Source: Spirochaetaceae bacterium (GTDB lineage: Bacteria; Spirochaetota; Spirochaetia; Treponematales; Treponemataceae). Taken from it: a DNA stretch of 64,000 nucleotides. The DNA lies in the NCBI GenBank assembly GCA_017622235.1, contig JAGARN010000002.1, forward strand, positions 105,458-169,457, written 5' to 3'. This document shows, piece after piece, positions 36,060 through 45,460 of this stretch (position 1 is the stretch's first letter; the number at the start of each line of letters is the position of its first letter). A model generated the notes under the pieces. The model made no database searches and was not told the DNA's origin. It saw only the letters and a program-made list of their open reading frames with translations. The translations under genes and the position numbers were made by a program.

Positions 36060-36608
36060 ATGAGCAACGATGATTTAGTTTCCGGATTTGATTCTTCTCA
36101 GGATGAAAGTCTCAAGATTGTATTATCTAATGATGAGGGAATTTCGGAGGGGTTAGTTATACAGCTTATCGGTTATATTGATACATACAATTCTCCTTTT
36201 TTTCAGGAACAGTTGTCTAAGGTTATCGAGGCTGGTTATATAAACCTAGTTTTTAATTGCGAAAATTTGAACTATGTTTCTTCAACTGGTATAGGTGTAT
36301 TTTCTTTTTTACTAAAGACCTTAAAATCCAAAGCAGGGGATATCGTTCTTTATGGTTTACAAACAACTGTATCAGAAGTTTTTCAACTTCTTGGGTTTTC
36401 GCAGTTGTTTAATATAAAAACTTCTTTTGAAGAAGCAAAAGCATATTTTCATAAGGAACAGCAAAGTTCTGTTAGTGTTTTTCCTAAGGTTTTTTCATGT
36501 CCTGTTTGTTCTAAGCGGTTACGAGCTTCTTGTGCGGGGCGTTTTCGCTGTTCGGAGTGCAAATCGGTTATTGCAGTTGATGGACATGGGCAGGTGCAAT
36601 TAGGCTAA
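36060..36608 (+). CDS. STAS domain protein with C-terminal zinc ribbon
   Basis: 182 residues. After a short acidic N-terminus, residues about 30-130 form a STAS domain (LIGYIDTYNSPFFQEQLSKV, VSSTGIGVFSFLLKTLK), the fold of anti-sigma factor antagonists; the Ser of SSTG is the usual phosphorylation site. The C-terminus adds a four-cysteine zinc-ribbon-like unit (CPVCSKRLRASCAGRFRCSEC). The combination suggests partner-switching regulation together with binding to nucleic acid or protein through the ribbon. No kinase or sigma gene is adjacent. It has a good promoter of its own. Confidence 0.8.
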   Translation: MSNDDLVSGFDSSQDESLKIVLSNDEGISEGLVIQLIGYIDTYNSPFFQEQLSKVIEAGYINLVFNCENLNYVSSTGIGVFSFLLKTLKSKAGDIVLYGLQTTVSEVFQLLGFSQLFNIKTSFEEAKAYFHKEQQSSVSVFPKVFSCPVCSKRLRASCAGRFRCSECKSVIAVDGHGQVQLG

Positions 36609-36922
36609 AATTTACCTTGTGCATAAAATGTGGATAAATTATTAAAAAATCACAAATTTTAAACGGTTTAATTTTTTTTTAAAGTTGAATTTTTTAAATC
36701 AAAACAGTATGTTTATTTTGTTATTTTATAATAAGATAGACACGCTGTTTTTTGATTTTTTTAATTTATGCCAAAGAGAGCTATTTTCTTACAGGTTATT
36801 GATATAATTACGTCTGTGGAAATCTTGTGGAAAATTTTTTTTTTATTTTTTGCTCAGAAAAAATCATCAAGAAAAGAATTTATTTATTGTATTTGTCTTT
36901 CGTTCGTGGTATTCTGTAAAAG
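36609..36922. other. AT-rich gene-free stretch with DnaA-box matches
   Basis: No gene seen in 314 bases. One perfect DnaA box (TGTGGATAA at 36629-36637) and two partial ones (TGTGGAAAT at 36815, TGTGGAAAA at 36826) occur in the same orientation, among long A and T runs. It may be a promoter region or a weak DnaA-binding site; I cannot show that it is an origin. Confidence 0.4.
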
Positions 36923-37849
36923 ATGAAGTCTTTTGCTACACAAATTTTAGCTTTTTTATTTATTTGTATAGGCGGAGCAATTTTAGGGCTTTCCCTTTGT
37001 CTATTATATATTCATGCAACTCAAATTATTGCAGGACAATCAGTTGGTTATGTGCCAGATGGACTGCCACTTGTTTGTTTGTTATACTCCTGTGCTGTTG
37101 TTGCTTTTTTTTCTTGTGTATTTCTAATAAATTATACCATTCGCCATCCACAAAAGAAAATACCACAGCTTTTAGCTTTTTGTCTTGTTATGCTTATAGC
37201 TTGGGGTTTTGTTATTCCATTTTGCTTGAACAAAGCTGATTCTTTGCAACAGAATATTGTTATGCAAGAAGAAACTGCGTTGCCAAGTCGTAAGTACTTT
37301 CGTCCAGATACCGATGGCGTTTTCTTTTATTCAAATGTATCACCGGATACAGAAACTGCCGATGGAATTTACATAGATACTTCGGGATTTACTGGTTCAA
37401 AAAGTGGTATAATTCCCTTAAAACAAGTTCCTATAAATAAAGATGTGGCTCTTCCCTTTTCTGATTTGTTGATAAGAGATACTTTGCAATTACCTCAGAT
37501 AGTAAAACCCATCCTGAATGGAATAAACGTACTTTGCAAAAATGCTGTAAATGCCACCCAAGGGCTGCTTTCTTGGTTGATTTTTTCCACCATGGGTTTG
37601 GCATTAGGTTCTTTGTTCGGGTTGCGTTCTGTTTTTCGTTGGCGTTTATTAAATTGTCTTTCTGTGTTGATATGCTTTGTTGGAATAATTTCTACAAACA
37701 TTGCTTATTATATGGGTTGGCCTGGTGTTTTTTTTGGTATAGTTGAAATACCTCTTTGGGTGATGAATTGCATTATTAGTGGCGTTTTTATTTGTTTGGG
37801 AACAGTTTTGGCCATTTTTAGACCCGATCCTAATATGGAGCGTTCATAA
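36923..37849 (+). CDS. multi-pass membrane protein, unknown function
   Basis: 308 residues. Three membrane segments in the first 105 residues, a loop of about 110 residues outside the membrane, then three more segments to residue about 300, ending in RPDPNMERS. I recognise no family. The stop overlaps the ATG of the next gene by one base (TAATG), so the two are coupled and may form one complex. Confidence 0.68.
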   Translation: MKSFATQILAFLFICIGGAILGLSLCLLYIHATQIIAGQSVGYVPDGLPLVCLLYSCAVVAFFSCVFLINYTIRHPQKKIPQLLAFCLVMLIAWGFVIPFCLNKADSLQQNIVMQEETALPSRKYFRPDTDGVFFYSNVSPDTETADGIYIDTSGFTGSKSGIIPLKQVPINKDVALPFSDLLIRDTLQLPQIVKPILNGINVLCKNAVNATQGLLSWLIFSTMGLALGSLFGLRSVFRWRLLNCLSVLICFVGIISTNIAYYMGWPGVFFGIVEIPLWVMNCIISGVFICLGTVLAIFRPDPNMERS

Positions 37850-39648
37850 TGAAGCGAGTATTTGTAGTAACATTAATTTATTGTCTTTGTTTGTTTGTTT
37901 TCGCAACCTGCCTCGTTATATTTGCTGGACAAGTGCCAGAACTTTTACCGGGAAAAATAATAAGTTTTAGAATAAACACCATATTATTAAATTTCTTAAA
38001 ACTTATGCCGGCAGCACTTATAAGTTCTTTTTTGATTGCTTACACGATGATGTTTACGCAAATTGAAAAAAAAGTTCTTATTCGTTTTTCTCCAGTAGTA
38101 ATGAGATTATTCAAAAAAGTTGTTTTAGCAGCAATTTTTGGGACAGCACTTATAGCTTTATCTCAAGAAGTTGGAATTCCACTAGTAAATAATACGTTAC
38201 AAAATATGAAGAGTGCTCCGGCTCTGTACAAAGAATACATTGCTTCTTCAAAACGTTACATTGATATGGGTTTATATTCTACAGCATACCAATATGCAGA
38301 GGCTGCTCAAGACTTATATTCCTCTTCAGAAGAAGCTTCCTACCTTATGGAAACGTGCCAAACAGAATTAGATTCGCTTGCACCTATTACTTATGCTACG
38401 ATTCCTTCTGTTGTCCTTGAACCTGTGGAAGCTCCAGATAACTCTACTTCGTATGAATTGCTGTTAAAGGCAATGGTTATGTTCCAGCAGGAAGAATGGA
38501 TAAATGCTCACTATTACGCAATGCTTGCTCTAGCTGCTGCAGAAGAGGGTAGTGCAAACCAAGCAGATGCAAGAATCTTAGCGTCTGAAACTTGGAACAA
38601 AATTGAACAAATTGCTTCTTTTGAAAACCCTGTTCAAGAGAAACTATATCGGCAAAAAATGGAAGCCTATCAAGCTCTTATTTCGGGTGATATTTTAAAG
38701 GCCTATTATAGCTTTGGTTCTTTATATAATCAAAATCCAAATGACCCAGATGTAATACGTTATTATGATATTGCATCTAAGGAAATGCAAAGCCATTATT
38801 TCTTCTTTGATGAAATCCCTAGTTCGGGAATTTTAGAAGAATTTAACAATATATATTTTTACGCTACTCAGGCAAATGGAGCCTTTTATGTTCTATATGC
38901 AAAGGGTGCATCTTCTGTTAATGGTACAAACGGAATGATTCAGTATTTGAGAGATGTTTCTATCTATCAGTATACAAGAAATGGAAAATATGAAATGTCT
39001 TTTTATGTGCCCTATGCTAAAGTTGTAGCTCAACCTGTTTCTTCTTTTAGCGAAGAAATTCAAGAAAAATTAGGTGTAACAGAAAAAAATGCTTCTGTGC
39101 CTTTATTAATGCTTGAATCAGCAGATCGTACCAAACAAAGTGCTATAATTCGTCCAACATATTCTTATGCAAATGATTCTGAGGGAAATTCAGTACAATC
39201 AACTTATTTTCCCTTACCTATAAATTATCAAGATTTTTTGTTGCTAGAAAGAGTTAGTAACCCAACAGAAATGAACTTGTGGGATTTGATTAAGTTTGCA
39301 ACAAAAGCAAATTCTTTTGGATATTCACAAGAAGTTTACGTACAGGCCGCTTGCCAAAGAATTTGTGCACCTATACTGTATATTGTGCTTTTTATTTTAG
39401 CGGCTGTTATTGGATGGAATTATAGGCTGTTGCCACACACAAGATTTAGACTGATTTGGGTTTTATCTTTGCCTCTTATAAATGTTATTGTTCTAATATT
39501 GCTAAGTGTAATAGAATATTCCCAAAGACTTGTAAATTACGGTCTTATAGATTTGTTTGGCAATGGAGCAATACCATTTATTGTTGCAATATCAATTATA
39601 GTATTGATTTTTTCTTGTGTACTCTTTGTATCAAGGCGCAACGACTAA
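37849..39648 (+). CDS. membrane protein with TPR-like domain, unknown function
   Basis: 599 residues. Two or three membrane segments in the first 105 residues, then a long soluble region with TPR-like helix pairs (MGLYSTAYQYAEAAQDLYSS, EWINAHYYAMLALAAAEEGS, ALISGDILKAYYSFGSLYNQ), a beta-rich part near YQYTRNGKYEMSFYVPYAKV, and three C-terminal membrane segments. I recognise no named family. It is translated with the membrane protein before it. It may be a spirochaete envelope component; this is inference. Confidence 0.68.
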   Translation: MKRVFVVTLIYCLCLFVFATCLVIFAGQVPELLPGKIISFRINTILLNFLKLMPAALISSFLIAYTMMFTQIEKKVLIRFSPVVMRLFKKVVLAAIFGTALIALSQEVGIPLVNNTLQNMKSAPALYKEYIASSKRYIDMGLYSTAYQYAEAAQDLYSSSEEASYLMETCQTELDSLAPITYATIPSVVLEPVEAPDNSTSYELLLKAMVMFQQEEWINAHYYAMLALAAAEEGSANQADARILASETWNKIEQIASFENPVQEKLYRQKMEAYQALISGDILKAYYSFGSLYNQNPNDPDVIRYYDIASKEMQSHYFFFDEIPSSGILEEFNNIYFYATQANGAFYVLYAKGASSVNGTNGMIQYLRDVSIYQYTRNGKYEMSFYVPYAKVVAQPVSSFSEEIQEKLGVTEKNASVPLLMLESADRTKQSAIIRPTYSYANDSEGNSVQSTYFPLPINYQDFLLLERVSNPTEMNLWDLIKFATKANSFGYSQEVYVQAACQRICAPILYIVLFILAAVIGWNYRLLPHTRFRLIWVLSLPLINVIVLILLSVIEYSQRLVNYGLIDLFGNGAIPFIVAISIIVLIFSCVLFVSRRND

Positions 39649-39650
39649 AA

Positions 39651-40766
39651 TTAATCTTTCCTTTCCGCAGGGTCAGGTTGCATTTTTTCTACGGAATTGC
39701 TAGAATTCAGCATATCCAACACCGTAAAGAATAGAATTACCACCATTGGTCCAAGAAGTAGCCCATTCATGCCAAAGAGTTGCAACCCACCCAGAATAGA
39801 AAAGAATATAATCAACGGATGAACTTTTATTCTGTCTTTTAGGAACATTGGGCGTAAAAAATTATCTAGCAAACTTACGCAAACACCGCAAATAACTAAA
39901 AATAAAATACCTTTAATTATAGAATTCGTAAAACATATACTTATTCCAACTGGAATCCAAACAATGGCTGTTCCAAACAAAGGTATAAAGGAAGCAAGCA
40001 TTAACATAACTGATAAAAGCAATGCACCTTTAACTCCAAAGATTAGCATAATTACAAAAGCCGCAATTCCTTGGTATAGAGCAACCAAAATATAGCCAGA
40101 AAAAAGGTGGCGTGTAATTTCTGTAAATTTTTTCATTAGAGTAGACATATAATTTGGGTCAATGGGGATTGCTTTTGCAACAAGCGAAGCAAGATATCTT
40201 CCGTCTAAAAAACAAAAATATAATGCAAAATCAATGAATACTAGGGAAATTAAAAAATTCCCAGTACCAGCAATAACAGAAGATGCAAAAGAAATTAACT
40301 TAGAGCTATATTGTTGAATTAACTTAACAAGTTGTGATTTTATGTCAATTCCGTCTAAATTTATAAAACTCAACCCAAGTTTATGACCCAAATCAGAAAT
40401 AAATTGACCAATAGATGATTCAGAAAAAAAATCTGGGTTGTTTGTAATGAAAACTTCAGCAGACTTTAAAAAAGATAATAATTGCTGAACTAAAACCATA
40501 CCAATGGTTGCAAGTGGAACAACTATAATTAACAGTACACCTATGGCAAAAACACCTGCAAGTAAATGGCGCTTTAGTTGAAAAAATCTTTTACCTTCAT
40601 CCAGTTTTGCTAGACATAGTTTATGTAAAGGCTTTAACAGAATGTATAGTAAAGCAGTCCACAGAATTACAGAAAAAAACGGATACATCATTGCGATAAT
40701 AAGTACAAACATAAATGCAAATAATGCAAAAATAAACACTGTTTGAAGGGTTCGTTTGTTGTTCAT
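39651..40766 (-). CDS. AI-2E-family transporter
   Basis: 371 residues from ATG 40766; an in-frame TTG at 40802 gives a longer form, and neither has a clear ribosome site. About eight membrane spans arranged as in the AI-2E/YdgG/PerM family, with the C-terminal signature PLFGTAIVWIPVGI and GLQLFGMNGLLLGPMVVIL. Family members are autoinducer-2 exporters or ion/proton permeases; the substrate here is unknown. It converges with the preceding membrane-protein gene with a 2-base gap. Confidence 0.85.
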   Translation of the reverse strand: MNNKRTLQTVFIFALFAFMFVLIIAMMYPFFSVILWTALLYILLKPLHKLCLAKLDEGKRFFQLKRHLLAGVFAIGVLLIIVVPLATIGMVLVQQLLSFLKSAEVFITNNPDFFSESSIGQFISDLGHKLGLSFINLDGIDIKSQLVKLIQQYSSKLISFASSVIAGTGNFLISLVFIDFALYFCFLDGRYLASLVAKAIPIDPNYMSTLMKKFTEITRHLFSGYILVALYQGIAAFVIMLIFGVKGALLLSVMLMLASFIPLFGTAIVWIPVGISICFTNSIIKGILFLVICGVCVSLLDNFLRPMFLKDRIKVHPLIIFFSILGGLQLFGMNGLLLGPMVVILFFTVLDMLNSSNSVEKMQPDPAERKD

Positions 40767-40808
40767 AGAATAAAATATATTATCATAAAAATTTAAAATC
40801 AATATAAT

Positions 40809-40837
40809 TTGACAAATAAACTGAATCAGAGTAGACT
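40809..40837 (+). promoter_or_regulatory. promoter for acyltransferase gene
   Basis: TTGACA at 40809-40814, a 17-base spacer and TAGACT at 40832-40837, 30 bases before the ATG at 40868. The ribosome site AGGAG is at about 40859-40863. Confidence 0.6.
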
Positions 40838-40867
40838 GAAAAGCAATAAAATATATTAGGAGATTTT

Positions 40868-41797
40868 ATGGAATACCTTTCTTTAAGAGAGAGATACCAT
40901 CATCATTTTGGGGAACTAGCACGACTCGCTCATGCAGCAGATAAAATAGACGAAACAAATGTTTATCAAGAAGCTAATCCAGGTACAAGGAAAATTATGG
41001 ATAGCATGGTTAAAGATAATTTGCTACCTGGTTCTAGATTGGAAGGTTTAGAGAATATTGCTAGTTTTCTTGAAGCTGTGAAATCTGGCAAACGTGGTTT
41101 AATTCTTATGGAACATTATAGCAATATGGATTTACCCATGTTTTGTTATTTTCTCGAAAATTTTGGTGGAGAACAAGGAAAAGATTTATCAAGCCGTGTT
41201 ATTGCCATGGCAGGAATGAAACTGAACGAACAAAATCCTATGGTAAAAGCATGGGCCGAAGGTTTTTCTAGAATCGTGATTTATCCTAGTCGTAGCCTTG
41301 CTGCCCACACAAACCCAGAAGAACACGCTGCCGAAGAAGCTAAAAGTCGAAAAATAAATATGGCTTCTATGCGAGCAATGGATGCAGCAAAGCGGCGTGG
41401 ACAGACAATTTTAGTTTTTCCTAGTGGAACACGCTATCGTCCTGGAAAACCAGAAACAAAACAGGGCTTGCGAGAAATAGATTCCTATTTGCGTATGTTT
41501 GATGTAATGATTTTAGTTTCAATAAACGGAAATTGCCTTAGAATAAATCCTGAAAATCCAGATGATATGTTGGCGGATTTAGTTGCAGAGGATATTGTAA
41601 TTTTAAGTGCAAGCCCTGTTATGGAATGCAAAGATTTCCGCAAACAAATTATTTCATCTCTTGGTGAAAATCCAGAAGCACAAGGTATTGACCCTAAGCA
41701 AAAAACAGTTGATAAAATCATGGAACTTTTAGAGCAGCAACATGATAAATACGAAGTGGGGCGTCTTTCTGAGCTAGAGGCTTTGGGAATAAAATAA
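40868..41797 (+). CDS. 1-acylglycerol-3-phosphate acyltransferase-like protein
   Basis: 309 residues. It has the PlsC-type HX4D motif (MEHYSNMDLPMF, near residue 85) and a second acyltransferase block (ILVFPSGTRYRPG, near 180), the order seen in glycerolphosphate acyltransferases that add a fatty acid during phospholipid synthesis. No membrane span is obvious, so it may be peripheral. The exact acceptor cannot be read from the sequence. It converges with the lytic transglycosylase gene, 2 bases apart. Confidence 0.8.
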   Translation: MEYLSLRERYHHHFGELARLAHAADKIDETNVYQEANPGTRKIMDSMVKDNLLPGSRLEGLENIASFLEAVKSGKRGLILMEHYSNMDLPMFCYFLENFGGEQGKDLSSRVIAMAGMKLNEQNPMVKAWAEGFSRIVIYPSRSLAAHTNPEEHAAEEAKSRKINMASMRAMDAAKRRGQTILVFPSGTRYRPGKPETKQGLREIDSYLRMFDVMILVSINGNCLRINPENPDDMLADLVAEDIVILSASPVMECKDFRKQIISSLGENPEAQGIDPKQKTVDKIMELLEQQHDKYEVGRLSELEALGIK

Positions 41798-41799
41798 AA

Positions 41800-43899
41800 C
41801 TATTTGCTACCAAATATTTCTTGGATTGTAACAGAAGGGCTTTTTCCGTAGTATAAGATACCGTACATTGTGGCTGCAGAGGAAACTTTGCGGCCATATT
41901 CACGGGTTTCTGCAAAGGGCAAAACTTCAAGGAATAAATCTTTGGGCATACCTGTTGAAACATCTTTCCAATTAAGGACTCTTTTTCTTCCGGCATTATA
42001 AGAAAAAAGCCCTTCTATAACAGAACCATCAAAGAGTCTGATTTGTTCTTCTAAGTAAAATGCACCAATTCTCAAATTTGTTGTGGAATCTTCCAAGTCA
42101 TAATCAGAAAGTTTAAGTTTACGTGCAACATCACCTGCTGTACTTGGCATTAATTGTGTTAAGCCTATTGCACCCTTAGAAGAAGAAACTACAGGGTCAA
42201 AAAAACTTTCGCTTCTTACAAGACCAAAGAATAAAGGCTCTGATAAACCAAATTCACCACAGGCTAAAGAAATTTCGTACGCAAAAATCCTTAGAAATAC
42301 CATTCGATACATCCATTCCTCTGGTTGAGAATCTGCATGATAAATTGAATTTGACATCATTCGTAAAGCTTGAACAGAAAAGCCTAACGTATTTTGCTGC
42401 GTTAAAAATTCTGCGGCTGTTGCAGTTGTTTTAAGGCTGATGCTTGAATTATTTTCTTGCCATTCAGGATATATTTCTTCGGGAAGGTTAAATGCTATGT
42501 AACCAGCCATCAAAAGATCCATTTCTGGGTCTGGAACTTTGCTTTCTTCTAATAAAACGTCATAAATATGTTTTTTAAATTGTTCTTCTTGCAAATTCAA
42601 ACGCTCAGACGCCATAATACGGTAATATAACAATCCGCCTGGTTCATAAGCAGTAGAAAACAATTTAAGAGCTAAGTTTTGAGTTTCTGTTTTTGAAAAT
42701 CCATGAGGATGCAGAACATTCTGTTCAATAAGTCGCCCACATATGTATGCATACTTTGAACGTGTTTCGGAATCCATATAGCTTTCTGCTGTTTGATAGA
42801 CAGAAAAAAAAGCCTGCCATTCCCCAGAAGACAGCAATCTTTGAGAAAGTGTATCAAAAAAATCACTATAATACCAAGCATCCCAAATTGTAGGAGCAAA
42901 TCTATTAAGTTCTTGCAGTACCCTTTCTGTAGAAATTTTTAATGCTGTAGAAAAATAATACCATAATGCATTGTCGTAATTTGTTGGTTCTGGAGCAGCT
43001 TCCATAGCTTTGTGGAATCTTTCCATCGCAATTTCTGCATTTGCAGCTGAGCTTTTGTCGTATAATCTGCCAGCATAAAATCTTAGGTAAAACAATGCCT
43101 GTGACAAACCGTGATTTTCTGCGGCAGCAGCACCTGCGTCACATATTCTGGCGTTGTCTGTAAAGTTTGCATTTCCATATACAAAGGTTTTTCCGATATC
43201 AGAAAGCATAAAAGAAGTTTGGTTTGCAAGCCACTCTGCTGGATTATTTTGAAAAGAAAGCAATTTAGAGATAATTCCGAATGCCTGAGTGTAATTATAA
43301 TTATAAACAGCAAGTCTGAATTCCACTTGAGTAATTGTTTCTGGTGAAAGATTTTCAGCCAGAAAATTTTTTGAATATTCTTCAAAAAATTTTTTATGAA
43401 AAGAAGTAAAAGTTGTATGAAAAAACCAATCTTCAATTTCACCGGCGTAACCTACACGATTTTTTTTTGCTAAAGCCTTGAATCGAAGATACTTTAATTC
43501 TGCAGGAACATCCGATGAAAGTTTTTCGGTCAAAGAAATAATTTTAGAGTATTCTTCGCCAGTTGTTAACTCTTGAACAAGCCGTAACAGAGATTTTTCA
43601 TCTGGGTAGTCTTGATAATAGTCAGTTGCTGCATTTATCCTTTCGCTAACCGTTCCTATTGTAGAAAGCATTTCCTTGCATCGGCGAGCTAAAAGTGGGG
43701 TAGAGTTTCGTTCACCTTGTTTTAAATACTTTACGGCAAGGGTTTCATTTCCTTGGTTAATTGAATTTAGAGCCATGAAATAATAGGCATTGTTTCCAAA
43801 CTCACTTTCTGCAGAATCAATTTTGCTTGGTGAACAGCAAACAAAAGATATTAGGACGGTAAAAGTAAATAAAACCATAAAGCCATGGGTAAAACGCAT
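41800..43899 (-). CDS. membrane-bound lytic murein transglycosylase (SLT)
   Basis: 699 residues from ATG 43899, just after the stop of the LysM gene; a longer frame to 43983 would run into that gene. The signal peptide has a lipobox-like LISFVCCSPS. A long helical superhelix (about 30-520) of Slt70 type leads to a C-terminal SLT domain with the catalytic Glu in VRSESFFDPVVSS and the motif GAIGLTQLMPSTA, then LFSYNAGRKRV. It cleaves the beta-1,4 bond of peptidoglycan to give 1,6-anhydromuropeptides. It follows the LysM gene in one operon. Confidence 0.88.
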   Translation of the reverse strand: MRFTHGFMVLFTFTVLISFVCCSPSKIDSAESEFGNNAYYFMALNSINQGNETLAVKYLKQGERNSTPLLARRCKEMLSTIGTVSERINAATDYYQDYPDEKSLLRLVQELTTGEEYSKIISLTEKLSSDVPAELKYLRFKALAKKNRVGYAGEIEDWFFHTTFTSFHKKFFEEYSKNFLAENLSPETITQVEFRLAVYNYNYTQAFGIISKLLSFQNNPAEWLANQTSFMLSDIGKTFVYGNANFTDNARICDAGAAAAENHGLSQALFYLRFYAGRLYDKSSAANAEIAMERFHKAMEAAPEPTNYDNALWYYFSTALKISTERVLQELNRFAPTIWDAWYYSDFFDTLSQRLLSSGEWQAFFSVYQTAESYMDSETRSKYAYICGRLIEQNVLHPHGFSKTETQNLALKLFSTAYEPGGLLYYRIMASERLNLQEEQFKKHIYDVLLEESKVPDPEMDLLMAGYIAFNLPEEIYPEWQENNSSISLKTTATAAEFLTQQNTLGFSVQALRMMSNSIYHADSQPEEWMYRMVFLRIFAYEISLACGEFGLSEPLFFGLVRSESFFDPVVSSSKGAIGLTQLMPSTAGDVARKLKLSDYDLEDSTTNLRIGAFYLEEQIRLFDGSVIEGLFSYNAGRKRVLNWKDVSTGMPKDLFLEVLPFAETREYGRKVSSAATMYGILYYGKSPSVTIQEIFGSK

Positions 43900-43909
43900 A
43901 GCAAACCTA

Positions 43910-45382
43910 TTATTTTGGGGGAATACTGATATATGTACCAGAAACAATATAATCTGGGTTTTTGATACCATTGGCTGTAGCAATTTTTTTGTAAAGCCAC
44001 GGATTATTGTAGTAAGAATCTGCTAAATCCCAAAGAGTATCGCCCCATTTAATTTTGTATCTGACGGTTTCTGGTTCAATTTCTGGTTCAGAAGGAGGTA
44101 AAGGCACAACAGCAGGTGTTTCTGCCACAACAATAACATCCTCTTTTGGCTCTGGCTGAATCGGTAATGCCGTTATGTCTGAAGCTGTTATTACTTCTGG
44201 TTCTGTTTGCAAAACCTCTGAATTTGATTCATTTGTTTTTCGAGAAATATCTATGCTTATTTTTGAAGGTAGTAGGAATAAAATTAAAAGCAATGCTGCC
44301 AAGCAAATAATGGCACAAACAACACAGACTACGACAGACAAAGTATTTTTTTGTTTTTTACCCTCTGATTCACTAATTTCAACTGGATCGTCATACAAGT
44401 CGCTAAAATCAAAGCCTGGAGAATTTGCACTTAATGGTTGCTCCTGAAAAGCAGGGTCATCAAAATCGGTGTCATTGAATAATCCAGAACTTGTAGCAAA
44501 TCCAGCATTCTGACCTGGGTCGTCAAAGTCTGGTAATTCAAATTTGCTAAAATCTGGTAGCGACGATTCAAGAATATTACTGTCTTGTTTAGTTGATGAA
44601 TCATAATCGTCATAGTCGTTATATGCTTCATCATTTGAAAAAAAACTGTCTGAAATAGTATAGTCTTCTGAAGAATAATCTGGGTCTAGGGGATTTTCAT
44701 CAAAATCGGGCAAATCAAAATTGTCGCTACCAGTGTTGCCATAATCGTCATTTTCAAAATCTCTTGGAATATCAAATTCTGGTAAATTTGCTGCCTCTTC
44801 ATCAAAGTTAGATTGCTCGTCCTGTGGCGGTAAATCAAAGCCCAATTCTGCTTCTGGATTTGATTCAGGTACTTCTTGAATTTCTTGCTGAAACTCAACA
44901 TCTTCTGCGGGAATTGTATCTGGAAATTCTGCAGGAAACGCATCATCAGCAAAAGCAGCTTCGTCGTCTATAGTGATATCGTTTTCTTGTGCTTGGTCAG
45001 AAACATCCGAAAGAGTAAAATCAGGAACAGAACTTCGATCGTCTTCTGCTCTTGTAACAAGATTTACAGTAGTGTTGCTACTTGTTCCAGACTCTGGGTC
45101 AGAAACCTCTGCGGAAAGAACGTTATTTTCATCTAACTGAACGGACAAACAAATATTTGGTTCACCTTCGCCATGTGGAACAAGCCCCGATATTTGCAAA
45201 GTGTCAACATACTCTGCATCATCCATGCTATTTGTTTCTGAACGATATAAATCAACCATAACTGTTGTTTGGTTGTTTTTTACCGTGGTTAACTCTAGCA
45301 ATTTCTTTTTGGGGATTCCGTCTTCCATAATTGGATAGAATGTTCCATCCGCAAGTTTTATACCAATATTTTTGCTCATCAT
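43910..45382 (-). CDS. acidic membrane protein with C-terminal LysM
   Basis: 490 residues. The N-terminal 345 residues are very acidic and Asp/Ser/Asn-rich, apparently disordered (long runs such as DSFFSNDEAYNDYDDYDSS). One membrane segment (about 350-378) is followed by a Pro/Glu linker and a LysM domain at the very end (IKWGDTLWDLADSYYNNPWL). Orientation is probably cytoplasmic acidic domain and periplasmic LysM, binding the cell wall. The acidic part could recruit basic or DNA-binding partners. It is the first gene before the lytic transglycosylase, 10 bases apart. Confidence 0.75.
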   Translation of the reverse strand: MMSKNIGIKLADGTFYPIMEDGIPKKKLLELTTVKNNQTTVMVDLYRSETNSMDDAEYVDTLQISGLVPHGEGEPNICLSVQLDENNVLSAEVSDPESGTSSNTTVNLVTRAEDDRSSVPDFTLSDVSDQAQENDITIDDEAAFADDAFPAEFPDTIPAEDVEFQQEIQEVPESNPEAELGFDLPPQDEQSNFDEEAANLPEFDIPRDFENDDYGNTGSDNFDLPDFDENPLDPDYSSEDYTISDSFFSNDEAYNDYDDYDSSTKQDSNILESSLPDFSKFELPDFDDPGQNAGFATSSGLFNDTDFDDPAFQEQPLSANSPGFDFSDLYDDPVEISESEGKKQKNTLSVVVCVVCAIICLAALLLILFLLPSKISIDISRKTNESNSEVLQTEPEVITASDITALPIQPEPKEDVIVVAETPAVVPLPPSEPEIEPETVRYKIKWGDTLWDLADSYYNNPWLYKKIATANGIKNPDYIVSGTYISIPPK

Positions 45383-45460
45383 TATTAATGATATTATTGA
45401 TAGGCAATCTTGTCAAGTTTCTTTCTTGACACCAAAGCAAAGGAACGTCATAATGGGGGT

